From Candidatus Didemnitutus sp. (GTDB lineage: Bacteria; Verrucomicrobiota; Verrucomicrobiia; Opitutales; Opitutaceae), in assembly GCA_030681265.1 (NCBI GenBank), contig JAUXXD010000074.1, forward strand, positions 1-46,351: a stretch of 46,351 nt of DNA, in the 5' to 3' direction. The notes beneath the pieces were generated by a model. It was not told the origin of the DNA. It did no database searches and saw only the letters and a list, made by a program, of their open reading frames with translations. The translations under genes and the position numbers were made by a program. Below are positions 33,495 to 41,025 of the stretch, in pieces. Within the stretch, counting starts at the first letter, position 1, and every line of letters starts with the position of its first letter.

Positions 33495-33916
33495 GATGTT
33501 GTTTCCTCCTGTTGGGTTGGATGTCTCCCTTCATGCACTCAGCGTGCCGGAACGCCGCGCAACTTAAGTAACTCAAAAACGGAAACTTAAAATTCCCCGT
33601 CGCCGACTCGTGCGAAATTCTGTCCTGCCGGCGTCACACCCACCGGGAAAATACGTCCCGGTCGGGGCACTCAACACAGCGTCAACCTGAGCAGCGGCAA
33701 CCCGCGCGCGTGTTTGCCGAGGAGCAAATAGTGCTCCGTGCCGACGCGCAGCGCACCTTGCTTCAGGCAGAACGCTGGCGCGGCCGCTGAACCGACCCGT
33801 CGCGCTAGTGGTTTCGTCGCTCCGCCCACCGACACAGTAGGCCCCGTCGCCCTGCGCCCGTCAATTTTACCGTGGTCAACGCCGCTCCGCGTCGCCACCA
33901 ATGCTCGCGAATCAAC
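33495..33916. other. Gene-free divergent region between hsp20 and the C-S lyase
   Basis: 422 bp with no supported gene. An AT-rich island at 33561-33593 contains AACTTAA twice (33561-33567 and 33584-33590) and probably includes the hsp20 promoter. ACCGGGA and TCCCGGT form a 7-bp inverted repeat around a 7-nt loop (33642-33662). The remaining 250 bp are GC-rich and look like leader of the C-S lyase gene. A long minus-strand open frame here is only the antisense of that gene. Confidence 0.45.
33505..33510 (-). promoter_or_regulatory. Strong ribosome-binding site of hsp20
   Basis: AGGAGG on the minus strand, 10 bases before the hsp20 ATG at 33494. The sequence CCAACAGGAG (33506-33515) is repeated exactly upstream of the second hsp20 gene at 33042-33051. 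Most other genes in the window have weak or no Shine-Dalgarno sequences, so this pair stands out. Confidence 0.7.
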
Positions 33917-35068
33917 ATGTCCTTCAATTTCGACCAGCCGATCGACCGCCAACACAGCGACAGCCAGAAATGGCAGAAATACGCCGGACGCGACGTGCTG
34001 CCCCTCTGGGTGGCCGACACCGATTTCGCCGCCCCGCCCGCCGTCACCGCCGCCTTGCGCGAACGCGTGGAGCACGAAGTCTTCGGCTACGCCAAACCGC
34101 TTCCGTCGCTCAACGACGCCGTCATCGCACACTGCACGCAGCACTACGGTTGGACGATTGATCCGTCGTGGATCGTCTGGTTGCCCGGCCTCGTTACGGG
34201 CCTGAACGTCGCCGCCGCCATGGCCGGCGAACGCGGCGATGAAATCCTCTGCGCCACGCCCGTCTACCCGCCGTTCATGAGCGCGCCCGCCAATCAAGGC
34301 CGCGTCGCCGTCACCGTGCCGATGGTCTTGCGCAACAATCGTTGGGAACTCGATCTCAACCTGCTCGCGCAAAAAATCACGCCGCGCACTCGCCAACTCT
34401 TTCTCTGCAGTCCGCACAATCCCGTGGGCCGTGCCTTCTCGCGCGCCGAGTTGGAACAGATCGGCGCGTTCTGCCTGCGCCACAATCTCGTGCTCGTCTC
34501 CGACGAAATTCACTGCGACCTCATCCTCGACGACATCGCGCACATCCCCGCCGCCACGCTCTCGCCCGAAATCGCCACGCGGACGATCACGCTCATGGCG
34601 CCGAGCAAGACTTACAACATCGCCGGACTCGGTTGCTCGTTTGCTGTCATCTCAGATGCGAAGCTCCGCGCCAGTTTCAACCGCGCCACGCAAGGCATCG
34701 TGCCCGACATCAACGCGCTCGGCCTCGTCGCCGGTGAAGCCGCGCTGCGTCACGGCGAACCATGGCGTCGCGCCCTGCTCGAATACCTGCGCGGTAACCG
34801 CGACCTGATCGAACACGCCGTCGCGCGCGGCGAATTGCCCGGCATTGCGATGACGCATGTCGAAGCCACCTATCTTGCGTGGCTCAATATCGAGGCGCTG
34901 AAACTCGACAACGCCCACGCCTTCTTCGAGCAACACGGCCTCGGTTTCTCCGACGGCTCCCCGTTTGGCGCCGCGTCGAATTCCTATGTCCGCCTCAACT
35001 TCGGTTGCACCCGCGCCACTTTGGTCGAAGCCCTCGCCCGCCTGCAACGCGCCCTCGCCAGCCGCTAA
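33917..35068 (+). CDS. PatB/MalY-family PLP C-S lyase (cystathionine beta-lyase type)
   Basis: 383 residues from the ATG at 33917. A fold type I aminotransferase-like enzyme. LPLWVADTDFAAPPAVTAAL is the N-terminal signature of the MalY/PatB group. NPVGRAFSRAEL is the PLP ring contact, LVSDEIHCDLI holds the PLP Asp, and LMAPSKTYNIAGLG the PLP-binding Lys. YVRLNFGCTR holds the substrate Arg. It cleaves cystathionine to homocysteine, pyruvate and ammonia, or other cysteine conjugates. Taken with the thrA, metX and gamma-synthase genes at 11-16 kb it could complete methionine synthesis, although it is not linked to them. Confidence 0.9.
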   Translation: MSFNFDQPIDRQHSDSQKWQKYAGRDVLPLWVADTDFAAPPAVTAALRERVEHEVFGYAKPLPSLNDAVIAHCTQHYGWTIDPSWIVWLPGLVTGLNVAAAMAGERGDEILCATPVYPPFMSAPANQGRVAVTVPMVLRNNRWELDLNLLAQKITPRTRQLFLCSPHNPVGRAFSRAELEQIGAFCLRHNLVLVSDEIHCDLILDDIAHIPAATLSPEIATRTITLMAPSKTYNIAGLGCSFAVISDAKLRASFNRATQGIVPDINALGLVAGEAALRHGEPWRRALLEYLRGNRDLIEHAVARGELPGIAMTHVEATYLAWLNIEALKLDNAHAFFEQHGLGFSDGSPFGAASNSYVRLNFGCTRATLVEALARLQRALASR

Positions 35069-35155
35069 GCCAGCGATTCACGAGTCGTAGCAAATCCGCG
35101 ACAGATACAAAAATGCGAGGTTGCCGCGCGGCGGCGTGGTTGCACGTTGGGGTCG

Positions 35156-36268
35156 GTGCGCATCGGTCCCTACGAGTTCGAATCCAATCTCTGTCTCTCG
35201 CCGCTGGCGGGTTACACGAATTTGCCGTTTCGCCTCACTGTGCGCGAGGTCGGCGGTCTTGATTGGGTCACAACCGATTTGATCAACGCGCGCTCACTGA
35301 TCGAGCGCAACGCGAAGGCGCTGCAACTCGCACACACGAGTCCGGCGGAGAAATTTCTCTCGGTGCAACTCTTCGGTTCCGTGCCCGAGGAAATGCGCGA
35401 CGCGGCAGCCATCGTCGAATCGATGGGCATTGCCGCCGTCGATATCAACATGGGTTGCCCTGTGCGCAAAGTCGTCGGCATCGGCGGCGGCTCGGCGATG
35501 ATGACGGAGTTGAAGAAAACTCAGGCACTCGTGCGTGGCATGATCGAGGCGGTGAAAATTCCGGTCACGGCAAAGATGCGTCTTGGTTGGGATGACAACA
35601 ATCTCACCGCGCCGGACCTCGCACGTGCGTTGGAGGATGTCGGCGTGGCCGCGATCTTCGTGCACGGACGCACGCGGGCGCAGGGTTTCAGCGGCACGGT
35701 CAATCTCGCGGGCATCCGCGCTGTCGTGCAGGCGGTGCACACGATTCCCGTCATCGGCAACGGCGACGTCACCACACCGGAGTCGGCGAAGAAGATGTTG
35801 GACGAAACCGGTTGTGCGGGAGTGAGCATCGGTCGCGGCGCATTCTACAATCCGTGGATTTTCCGGCACACGCTCGATTACTTGCGCACCGGGGTATTGC
35901 CAGCGGAGGCGAGTTACACCGAACGCGTGCACGTGATGCGACGTCACCTCGATCTCGCCGTGGAGTTTTTCGGCGAAGATCTCGGTTGCCGTCTCTTCCG
36001 GAAACCGGCGGCGTGGTATGCGAAACGGTTTGGTCCGGCCAAGGAATTCAAGAAGGCCGTCGTGGGATTGAAGACGCGGGCGGAGTTCGATGAACTCATT
36101 ACGCGCTACAATGCGTGGCGGGCGCAGTTTTGCGATGAGCACGGCGAGTTGCTCCCGCGGTTTCAACCGGAAGCGATGGTGGCGTCGTTCATGCGCGATC
36201 CCGATGATCCGGCGACGGGGCAGCGCGAATCCATCCCCGTGCCGAAGGGGCCGGTGGATGTCTGGTGA
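35156..36268 (+). CDS. tRNA-dihydrouridine synthase (DusB-like)
   Basis: About 370 residues from a GTG at 35156; a TTG at 35147 is the alternative start and no ATG is available. A TIM-barrel FMN enzyme: LSPLAGYTNLPFRL at the start, VDINMGCPVRKVVG holding the catalytic Cys, VHGRTRAQGFSG with the FMN-contacting residues, and IPVIGNGDVTTPE. It reduces specific uridines in tRNA to dihydrouridine. The C-terminal helical domain (RLFRKPAAWYAKRFGPAKEF) is the RNA-binding part, with an extra ~40-residue tail. No fis gene is adjacent, unlike in gammaproteobacteria. Confidence 0.9.
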   Translation: MRIGPYEFESNLCLSPLAGYTNLPFRLTVREVGGLDWVTTDLINARSLIERNAKALQLAHTSPAEKFLSVQLFGSVPEEMRDAAAIVESMGIAAVDINMGCPVRKVVGIGGGSAMMTELKKTQALVRGMIEAVKIPVTAKMRLGWDDNNLTAPDLARALEDVGVAAIFVHGRTRAQGFSGTVNLAGIRAVVQAVHTIPVIGNGDVTTPESAKKMLDETGCAGVSIGRGAFYNPWIFRHTLDYLRTGVLPAEASYTERVHVMRRHLDLAVEFFGEDLGCRLFRKPAAWYAKRFGPAKEFKKAVVGLKTRAEFDELITRYNAWRAQFCDEHGELLPRFQPEAMVASFMRDPDDPATGQRESIPVPKGPVDVW

Positions 36269-36312
36269 TGCGGGCTCGCCTTCCCGTTCTCAAGTCGTAG
36301 TCCTCACTCGCC

Positions 36313-36987
36313 ATGTCGAATCTCGTTCATCTCTGGGCTATTTTCCTCGGCACGGTGATCGCGCTGTTGCCGATCATCAACCCGCTGGCGGCGGCGCCGA
36401 CATTTCTCGCCATCACGGAAGGCGATAGCGACGCCCGCCGTCGCGAGCAGGCGCGCAAGGGTTGCTTCTACATGGTGGCCATCCTCGTGAGTTCGCTGAT
36501 CGGCGGCACGTTTATCATGAATTTTTTTGGCATCTCGATTCCCGGTCTGCGCATCGCGGGCGGGATTCTGATGACGGGCATCGGCATGAGTATGCTCGCG
36601 TCGCATCACTCCACCGAAGAGGAACTCGCCGAACGCGAAGCGGCACGCCAGAAGGGCGATATTTCGTTTTCCCCACTGGCGATGCCGATGTTGAGCGGTC
36701 CGGGCTCGATCGCAGTCACGCTGGGTTTCACATCGTTGGCGACCGATTGGGTGGATTACGGTGCGATCATCGCGGGCATCATCGTCGTCGCGATTCTCAC
36801 GTATCTCGTGCTGCGGTTGGCGGGCAAGATCGTGAAATTCATCGGCCCGGTCGGTATGAATGCGATGACGAAGATCATGGGTTTTCTGATCATGTGCATC
36901 GGCGTGCAGTTCGTCGTGAACGGGGTGCTCGGCATCGCGACGGATCCGGAATTATTGCGCGGCATCAAAACGATTCTCGCCCGCTAA
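36313..36987 (+). CDS. MarC-family integral membrane protein
   Basis: 224 residues with six spans. It opens with FLGTVIALLPIINPLAAAPTFLAIT, the MarC/UPF0056 signature. It also has RIAGGILMTGIGMSML and FSPLAMPMLSGPGSIAVTLGF, where the PLAxPxLxGPG motif is diagnostic. A charged loop (TEEELAEREAARQKGD) separates the halves. MarC proteins were once linked to multiple antibiotic resistance but that role was withdrawn; transport of small metabolites is suspected. It has its own start 44 bp after the dus gene and precedes the cysteine dioxygenase gene by 55 bp, so the three may be cotranscribed. Confidence 0.9.
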   Translation: MSNLVHLWAIFLGTVIALLPIINPLAAAPTFLAITEGDSDARRREQARKGCFYMVAILVSSLIGGTFIMNFFGISIPGLRIAGGILMTGIGMSMLASHHSTEEELAEREAARQKGDISFSPLAMPMLSGPGSIAVTLGFTSLATDWVDYGAIIAGIIVVAILTYLVLRLAGKIVKFIGPVGMNAMTKIMGFLIMCIGVQFVVNGVLGIATDPELLRGIKTILAR

Positions 36988-37042
36988 CTGCGCGAAGTCA
37001 GACTTGAGCAAGTTGCTCAACTTGCTAGAACTCAGTCGTAGC

Positions 37043-37594
37043 ATGCACTTCGCCGAACCCACCCCGCCTGCTGTCCTGATTCCGCTGCTTTCCTACTTGC
37101 AAGGTTTGCAAACCGAGCGGGCGGACCTCGGTGAGTTGAGTCGCTTGCTCGCTGAGTCGCCCGTGACGCTCGCGGATTTGCGCGACTATTTGCATTTCGC
37201 CTACGACAGCTATCGCCGCAACCTCGTGGCGGAAGGCCCGTGGTTCAACCTGCTCGTGCTGTGCTGGCGCAGCGGACAACACTCACCAATCCATGATCAC
37301 GCACAGTCCGCTTGCGCTTTCAAAGTGGTCACGGGCGTGTGCAGCGAGACGGTTTACGCCTTCGCCGCCGATGGCGCTGTCGTTCCCGGTATCACGCGTC
37401 ATGTCCCGGCGGGTGAGATCATCGCGTCGCACGACAGCGAAACCCACAAGGTTTCCAATCTGCAGGCGGTCGGCACGGATTTGGTGACGCTGCACATTTA
37501 CTCGCCGCCGCTGAAAACCATGCGGATATTCTCGGCGACCGGTCGGACTGGTGGACAATGGCTCGCGCCCGAACATCGCGCAATCGGCGCATGA
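37043..37594 (+). CDS. Cysteine dioxygenase, Arg-type with eukaryote-like Cys-Tyr residues
   Basis: 183 residues from the ATG at 37043; a TTG at 37004 is less likely. A cupin-fold enzyme oxidising cysteine to cysteine sulfinate with O2. The 3-His iron site is H84 and H86 in SPIHDHAQS and H135 in DSETHKVSN. Substrate carboxylate Arg is R59 in YRRNLVAEG. Two residues that form the thioether cofactor of mammalian enzymes are both present: C91 (five after H86, matching rat Cys93) and Y153 in HIYSPP (matching Tyr157). Most bacterial enzymes have Gly in place of that Cys. FNLLVLCWRSGQHSPIHDH also closely follows the animal sequence. Confidence 0.9.
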   Translation: MHFAEPTPPAVLIPLLSYLQGLQTERADLGELSRLLAESPVTLADLRDYLHFAYDSYRRNLVAEGPWFNLLVLCWRSGQHSPIHDHAQSACAFKVVTGVCSETVYAFAADGAVVPGITRHVPAGEIIASHDSETHKVSNLQAVGTDLVTLHIYSPPLKTMRIFSATGRTGGQWLAPEHRAIGA

Positions 37595-37646
37595 ATCGGA
37601 CAGTTCCAACTCGCGCGCAACGGATGGATTCGCGCGAAAAGCAGAC

Positions 37647-38879
37647 TCAATAGCGCCGTTCCGCGATTGCGCCGGAATCGTCTTTAAACGTCAGCAGGCG
37701 CGTCTCGGAATCGTAGCCAACAAAGGTGATGCCTAATTGCGGATTCACGAGGTCGCCCACGCCGTAAGTCGATCGTTCGATAAAGACGCGCGGCGATACT
37801 CCGCTGCGCACGCCGCTGATCTGTGCATCGCGCACCCACGCGGCAAACGCCACGCTCGGTTGCCGCGGACTGGCTGGCTGGTTCGCGACCGGCTGGGGCA
37901 TCTCCGGCGCCGACACTGTGGTCGTTTCCACGACGCCAGACGCCGGGGCAGGGGCAGCACCGGAAGTTTCAGCCAACACTTCGTTGGCCGACGCGGTGCG
38001 GCCTTCGGCAAGGTTAGCGATCACGGCTTTCGTCGTCGTCACCGGTGCACTGATCGGTTTCGGCAGCACCCGCGCGGTATTTATCTGCGGCGCAGGATGC
38101 TCTTCGCTCTCGAGAAATTGCAACACGCCGAAACCGAGGACACCGAGGACACCCAAAAGCACAATGGAGAACAGGATTCGCTTGTGCGCAGTCGTCAGAA
38201 GTAATTTGAAGCGACGCTTGGGCGCGGCTTCCGCGGCTTCTGCGGCTGGTGCGGGAGTTGGTTCGGCCGTTTTGGCTGCGGCTGAAGGGCGGGGAAACTT
38301 GGCGACAGGTGGAGGTGGAAACGCGGGGGCCTCGGGAGTGGCGGCGGCGGAGTCGGTTGGCGCGGGCTTCACCGGTGTGAATGGCGGCGGAAAGTTGGCC
38401 GGCGCAGGCGCGGGAGGCTCCATTGCTATCGGCGGTGCGGCTGGTTCAGTTGGCTTGGCCGTCAGTGGGGGGCGCAACGAAAACTTCATCGGCGGCGTCG
38501 ACGCGGTTGCGGCCGGGGGAGGCGTTGGCGCAGGCAGCGGATTCAAAATCGGCTGAGTAACCTCAGCCGCAGACTCAGGGATTGGCGTGGTTTTCGATTC
38601 TTCGGGTGGCGGTGTTGGCGGCGTGACAGCAATCGGTGTTGCCGATGCGGGTGCTTCGGAAGCGGGTCCCGTCGGCTCGCTGACCGACGACACACTCAAG
38701 CGTGGTTTGAGACGCAAGGACGATGTCTCGTCGGATGGCGCGGTGGCGGGTGGATTTGAAGGCGCGGGTGACGACGACGCGGCCTCGGGTGGCGTCGGGG
38801 GATTCGACGACATCGGGTTGGCTTCGCTCTCGGTCTGACGAGATTTCAACCGGAGCTTGGGCGCGTGATCTTCGCTCAT
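37647..38879 (-). CDS. Proline-rich single-span membrane protein with LRLK motifs
   Basis: 410 residues from the ATG at 38879. Residues 1-225 are disordered, rich in Pro, Ala, Ser and Thr, and cytoplasmic. A span (ILFSIVLLGVLGVLGFGVLQF, ~235-255) leads to a periplasmic part of ~155 residues. The short motif LRLKSR (9-14) recurs as LRLKPR (55-60) and in weaker form as FSLRPPL (133-139), suggesting a repeated interaction peptide. The C-terminal ~60 residues (VAFAAWVRDAQISGVRSGVSP, then RVFIERSTYGVGDLVNPQLG) form a compact beta-rich domain. No homologous family is known to me. It is convergent with the cysteine dioxygenase gene. Confidence 0.75.
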   Translation of the reverse strand: MSEDHAPKLRLKSRQTESEANPMSSNPPTPPEAASSSPAPSNPPATAPSDETSSLRLKPRLSVSSVSEPTGPASEAPASATPIAVTPPTPPPEESKTTPIPESAAEVTQPILNPLPAPTPPPAATASTPPMKFSLRPPLTAKPTEPAAPPIAMEPPAPAPANFPPPFTPVKPAPTDSAAATPEAPAFPPPPVAKFPRPSAAAKTAEPTPAPAAEAAEAAPKRRFKLLLTTAHKRILFSIVLLGVLGVLGFGVLQFLESEEHPAPQINTARVLPKPISAPVTTTKAVIANLAEGRTASANEVLAETSGAAPAPASGVVETTTVSAPEMPQPVANQPASPRQPSVAFAAWVRDAQISGVRSGVSPRVFIERSTYGVGDLVNPQLGITFVGYDSETRLLTFKDDSGAIAERRY

Positions 38880-38970
38880 ATTCGGCACGCTGACTCATTT
38901 TCGGCGACGGCGAAAACAAAAACATACTGCTGGGCGTGACAATTCCCGCCGCCCCGCGCAGTCTCACGCC

Positions 38971-39408
38971 ATGTTGCCGGATCGCCCGTTCCGCTCACGA
39001 ATCGACCTTTGGCTCGTAATTTTGCTGATGCTGGCCGTGCTTGCCCCGGTGGCCGCCGCGATTGGGCTGCATCTTCAGGGCGAATCGAAAGGGGTGTGGT
39101 TGCTGGCGATTTGGGGAACTTTGGTCGGCACCCTCGTCGCGATTCTGAGCTTTCCGCTGCGCTACACGTTGCGGGCTGACCGGCTCCACCTCCAAAGCGG
39201 CCTATTGCAATGGGACGTCCTCTACCGCGACATGCGGAGTGCCGCCAAATCCATTAATCCGCTCGCCGCACCTGCGTGGTCGCTGCTCCGCGTGAAGATC
39301 GTCACCATTGACGGTTCGTTGGTGCTGATTTCACCGGACGACCGCGACGCATTTCTGGCGGAGTTGCGCCAACGTTGCCCGCATCTGACGGACGCGGCGG
39401 CGGGGTAA
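38971..39408 (+). CDS. Bacterial PH-domain membrane protein
   Basis: 145 residues. Two spans (about 12-33 and 41-60) are followed by a domain with the outline of the small bacterial PH fold (PF06713-like): YTLRADRLHLQSGLLQWD, then VLYRDMRSAAKSIN, then SLLRVKIVTIDGSLVLISPD and a final helix DAFLAELRQRCP. The protein is cytoplasmic-facing and its ligand is unknown. The gene is divergent from the proline-rich protein gene with 91 bp between them. The domain assignment rests on the strand pattern and the SLxRhxI and ISPxD motifs. Confidence 0.7.
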   Translation: MLPDRPFRSRIDLWLVILLMLAVLAPVAAAIGLHLQGESKGVWLLAIWGTLVGTLVAILSFPLRYTLRADRLHLQSGLLQWDVLYRDMRSAAKSINPLAAPAWSLLRVKIVTIDGSLVLISPDDRDAFLAELRQRCPHLTDAAAG

Positions 39409-39463
39409 TTCCATATTACCTATTTTCACTCCGCACCCGGCACCTGTTTTTCCCAAATACACC

Positions 39464-40327
39464 ATGGCTGAACAATCCCTGAGCAACGAGGCCCGCGCCC
39501 CGGCGGAAATCGCCCGGCGGATCGAAGCCGCCGGTTCGCGCAAAACCCAAGGCGACCTCGCGTCAGTCTTCGCGCTGTCGATTCTCGGCGGCGCCTTCAT
39601 CGCGCTCGGCGCGTGTTTTGCGACAATCGTCTGGACGCATTCCGGTCTTGGCTTCGGCATGGCGCGACTAATGGGCGGACTCGTTTTCTCGCTCGGCCTC
39701 ATCCTCGTGGTCGTGGCGGGAGCGGAGCTTTTCACGGGTAATGTGTTGCTTGTCGTCGCGTGGGCTTCGCGCAAGGTCACGTTGTCCGCGCTGCTGCGCA
39801 ATTGGTCGATCGTGTTCCTCGGCAATTTCCTCGGCGCCGTGGCGACAGCCATCGGGATTTATTTAACGCGACAGTGGTCTTTTGTCGGGGGCGGCGTGGG
39901 GGCGGCGGCGATCGATCTTGCCGCTGCCAAAGTTTCACACGGATTCGTGGCGGCATTTTTTCTCGGCGCATTTTGCAACGCGCTGGTTTGCCTCGCGGTC
40001 TGGTTGTGCCTCGGTGCGCGCAGTCTCACCGACCAAATCCTTGCCATCGTGCCGCCGATCACGGCGTTTGTCGCGATGGGCTTCGAGCACTCGATTGCCA
40101 ACATGTATTTTATTCCCATCGGCCTGCTCCTCGCGGGCGACGCCGAAGCACTGGCCCTCGCGGGGCGTTCGGCGGCCGATCTCGGTCATCTGACATGGCT
40201 AAGTTTCGCGTGGAAAAATCTACTGCCCGTCACGCTCGGCAATATCGTGGGCGGCGGCGTGATGGTGGGCGCTTTCTACTGGTTCATTTATTTGCGACCG
40301 CGGCACTCTGACGCGCCCGCCTCGTGA
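39464..40327 (+). CDS. Formate/nitrite transporter (FNT) family channel
   Basis: 287 residues, six spans, the size of FocA/NirC. FNT signatures are GAELFTGNVLLVVAWASRKV (helix 2/3 break), FFLGAFCNALVCLAVWL and MGFEHSIANMYFIPIGLL, which holds the central pore His. FNT proteins pass formate, nitrite or hydrosulfide. Selectivity cannot be settled by eye, though nitrite would suit the NO/denitrification-type module at the left end of the window. The stop codon overlaps the next ATG by one base (TGATG), so a secreted protein is translated from the same message. Confidence 0.9.
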   Translation: MAEQSLSNEARAPAEIARRIEAAGSRKTQGDLASVFALSILGGAFIALGACFATIVWTHSGLGFGMARLMGGLVFSLGLILVVVAGAELFTGNVLLVVAWASRKVTLSALLRNWSIVFLGNFLGAVATAIGIYLTRQWSFVGGGVGAAAIDLAAAKVSHGFVAAFFLGAFCNALVCLAVWLCLGARSLTDQILAIVPPITAFVAMGFEHSIANMYFIPIGLLLAGDAEALALAGRSAADLGHLTWLSFAWKNLLPVTLGNIVGGGVMVGAFYWFIYLRPRHSDAPAS

Positions 40328-41010
40328 TGCGCTTGTCCCGCTTCCCCTTTCTATTCGTCGCGTTCGGCGCGTTGGCCGTCGCCCTGTCCGCGCAGGAAGT
40401 GCAGCGACACGGACTCGTGTTTGAAGAGTGGGTGCGCGACACGTTTTTCGATGGTTACCGACCGCCGAGCTACACGCAAAAGTGGGATATTCCCGCCGAG
40501 GCCAACCGCGCGCACGGCGGTGTGCCGGTAAATCCAAAGGCGATCAAACACGGCACGGCGGTCGATCTCGGTGACGCGCTGCGGCAATTCGCCATTAACG
40601 AACCGTTCATGCTCGTGCTCGGGTTTTGGCGGCAGGACGGCGAAGAGAAACACTTCACCAACATCCTCGCGCCAATCATCACGCCAGAGCAATGGCGCGC
40701 CCTCTGGGGTCCGGTCACACTCGATGACCTCCTGCGCCTCGACCGACTCATCAAAGACACTTCGGTCTCCATCGCGGAGACACGCCGCCTCGCCGCAAAG
40801 ATGAAAAATACGCCGCCGTTCACGCAGGCGGTGATTCAGGTGAATCCGAAGATCGATGCGCGCCAACGGCGGCTGCAGTGCTCGATTCGTTTTGCCGATG
40901 TTTTCAAACACCTCGCGCCCGCCGTCGATCCGACGCCTCAAGCCCAAGCGTCCCTCTGGAACGTGCCTTTCCCTGGGCCGATAAAATCGCCGCCGCGCGT
41001 GCGCAAGTAG
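40327..41010 (+). CDS. Secreted protein with possible PD-(D/E)XK nuclease-like fold
   Basis: 227 residues; the ATG at 40327 overlaps the FNT stop. A signal peptide (LFVAFGALAVALSAQ) precedes the mature part. The mature region has the order Glu (FEEW, E33/E34), Asp (WDIP, D54) and Lys (PVNPK, K71) followed by VDLGDALRQF and FMLVLGFWRQ, a strand-helix pattern seen in restriction-endonuclease-like folds. NPKIDARQRRLQCSIRF near residue 173-189 is very basic. I do not recognise the family and the nuclease suggestion is only by pattern. An exported nuclease paired with an anion channel gene would be odd, so another role is quite possible. Confidence 0.65.
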   Translation: MRLSRFPFLFVAFGALAVALSAQEVQRHGLVFEEWVRDTFFDGYRPPSYTQKWDIPAEANRAHGGVPVNPKAIKHGTAVDLGDALRQFAINEPFMLVLGFWRQDGEEKHFTNILAPIITPEQWRALWGPVTLDDLLRLDRLIKDTSVSIAETRRLAAKMKNTPPFTQAVIQVNPKIDARQRRLQCSIRFADVFKHLAPAVDPTPQAQASLWNVPFPGPIKSPPRVRK

Positions 41011-41025
41011 TCCCACCCGCTTTTT

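Noticed and set aside
33495-33600. CIRCE element or sigma-32 promoter for hsp20
   Set aside because: GAGTGC occurs once but the partner arm of CIRCE is missing, and no CTTGAA with a properly spaced CCCCAT is seen.
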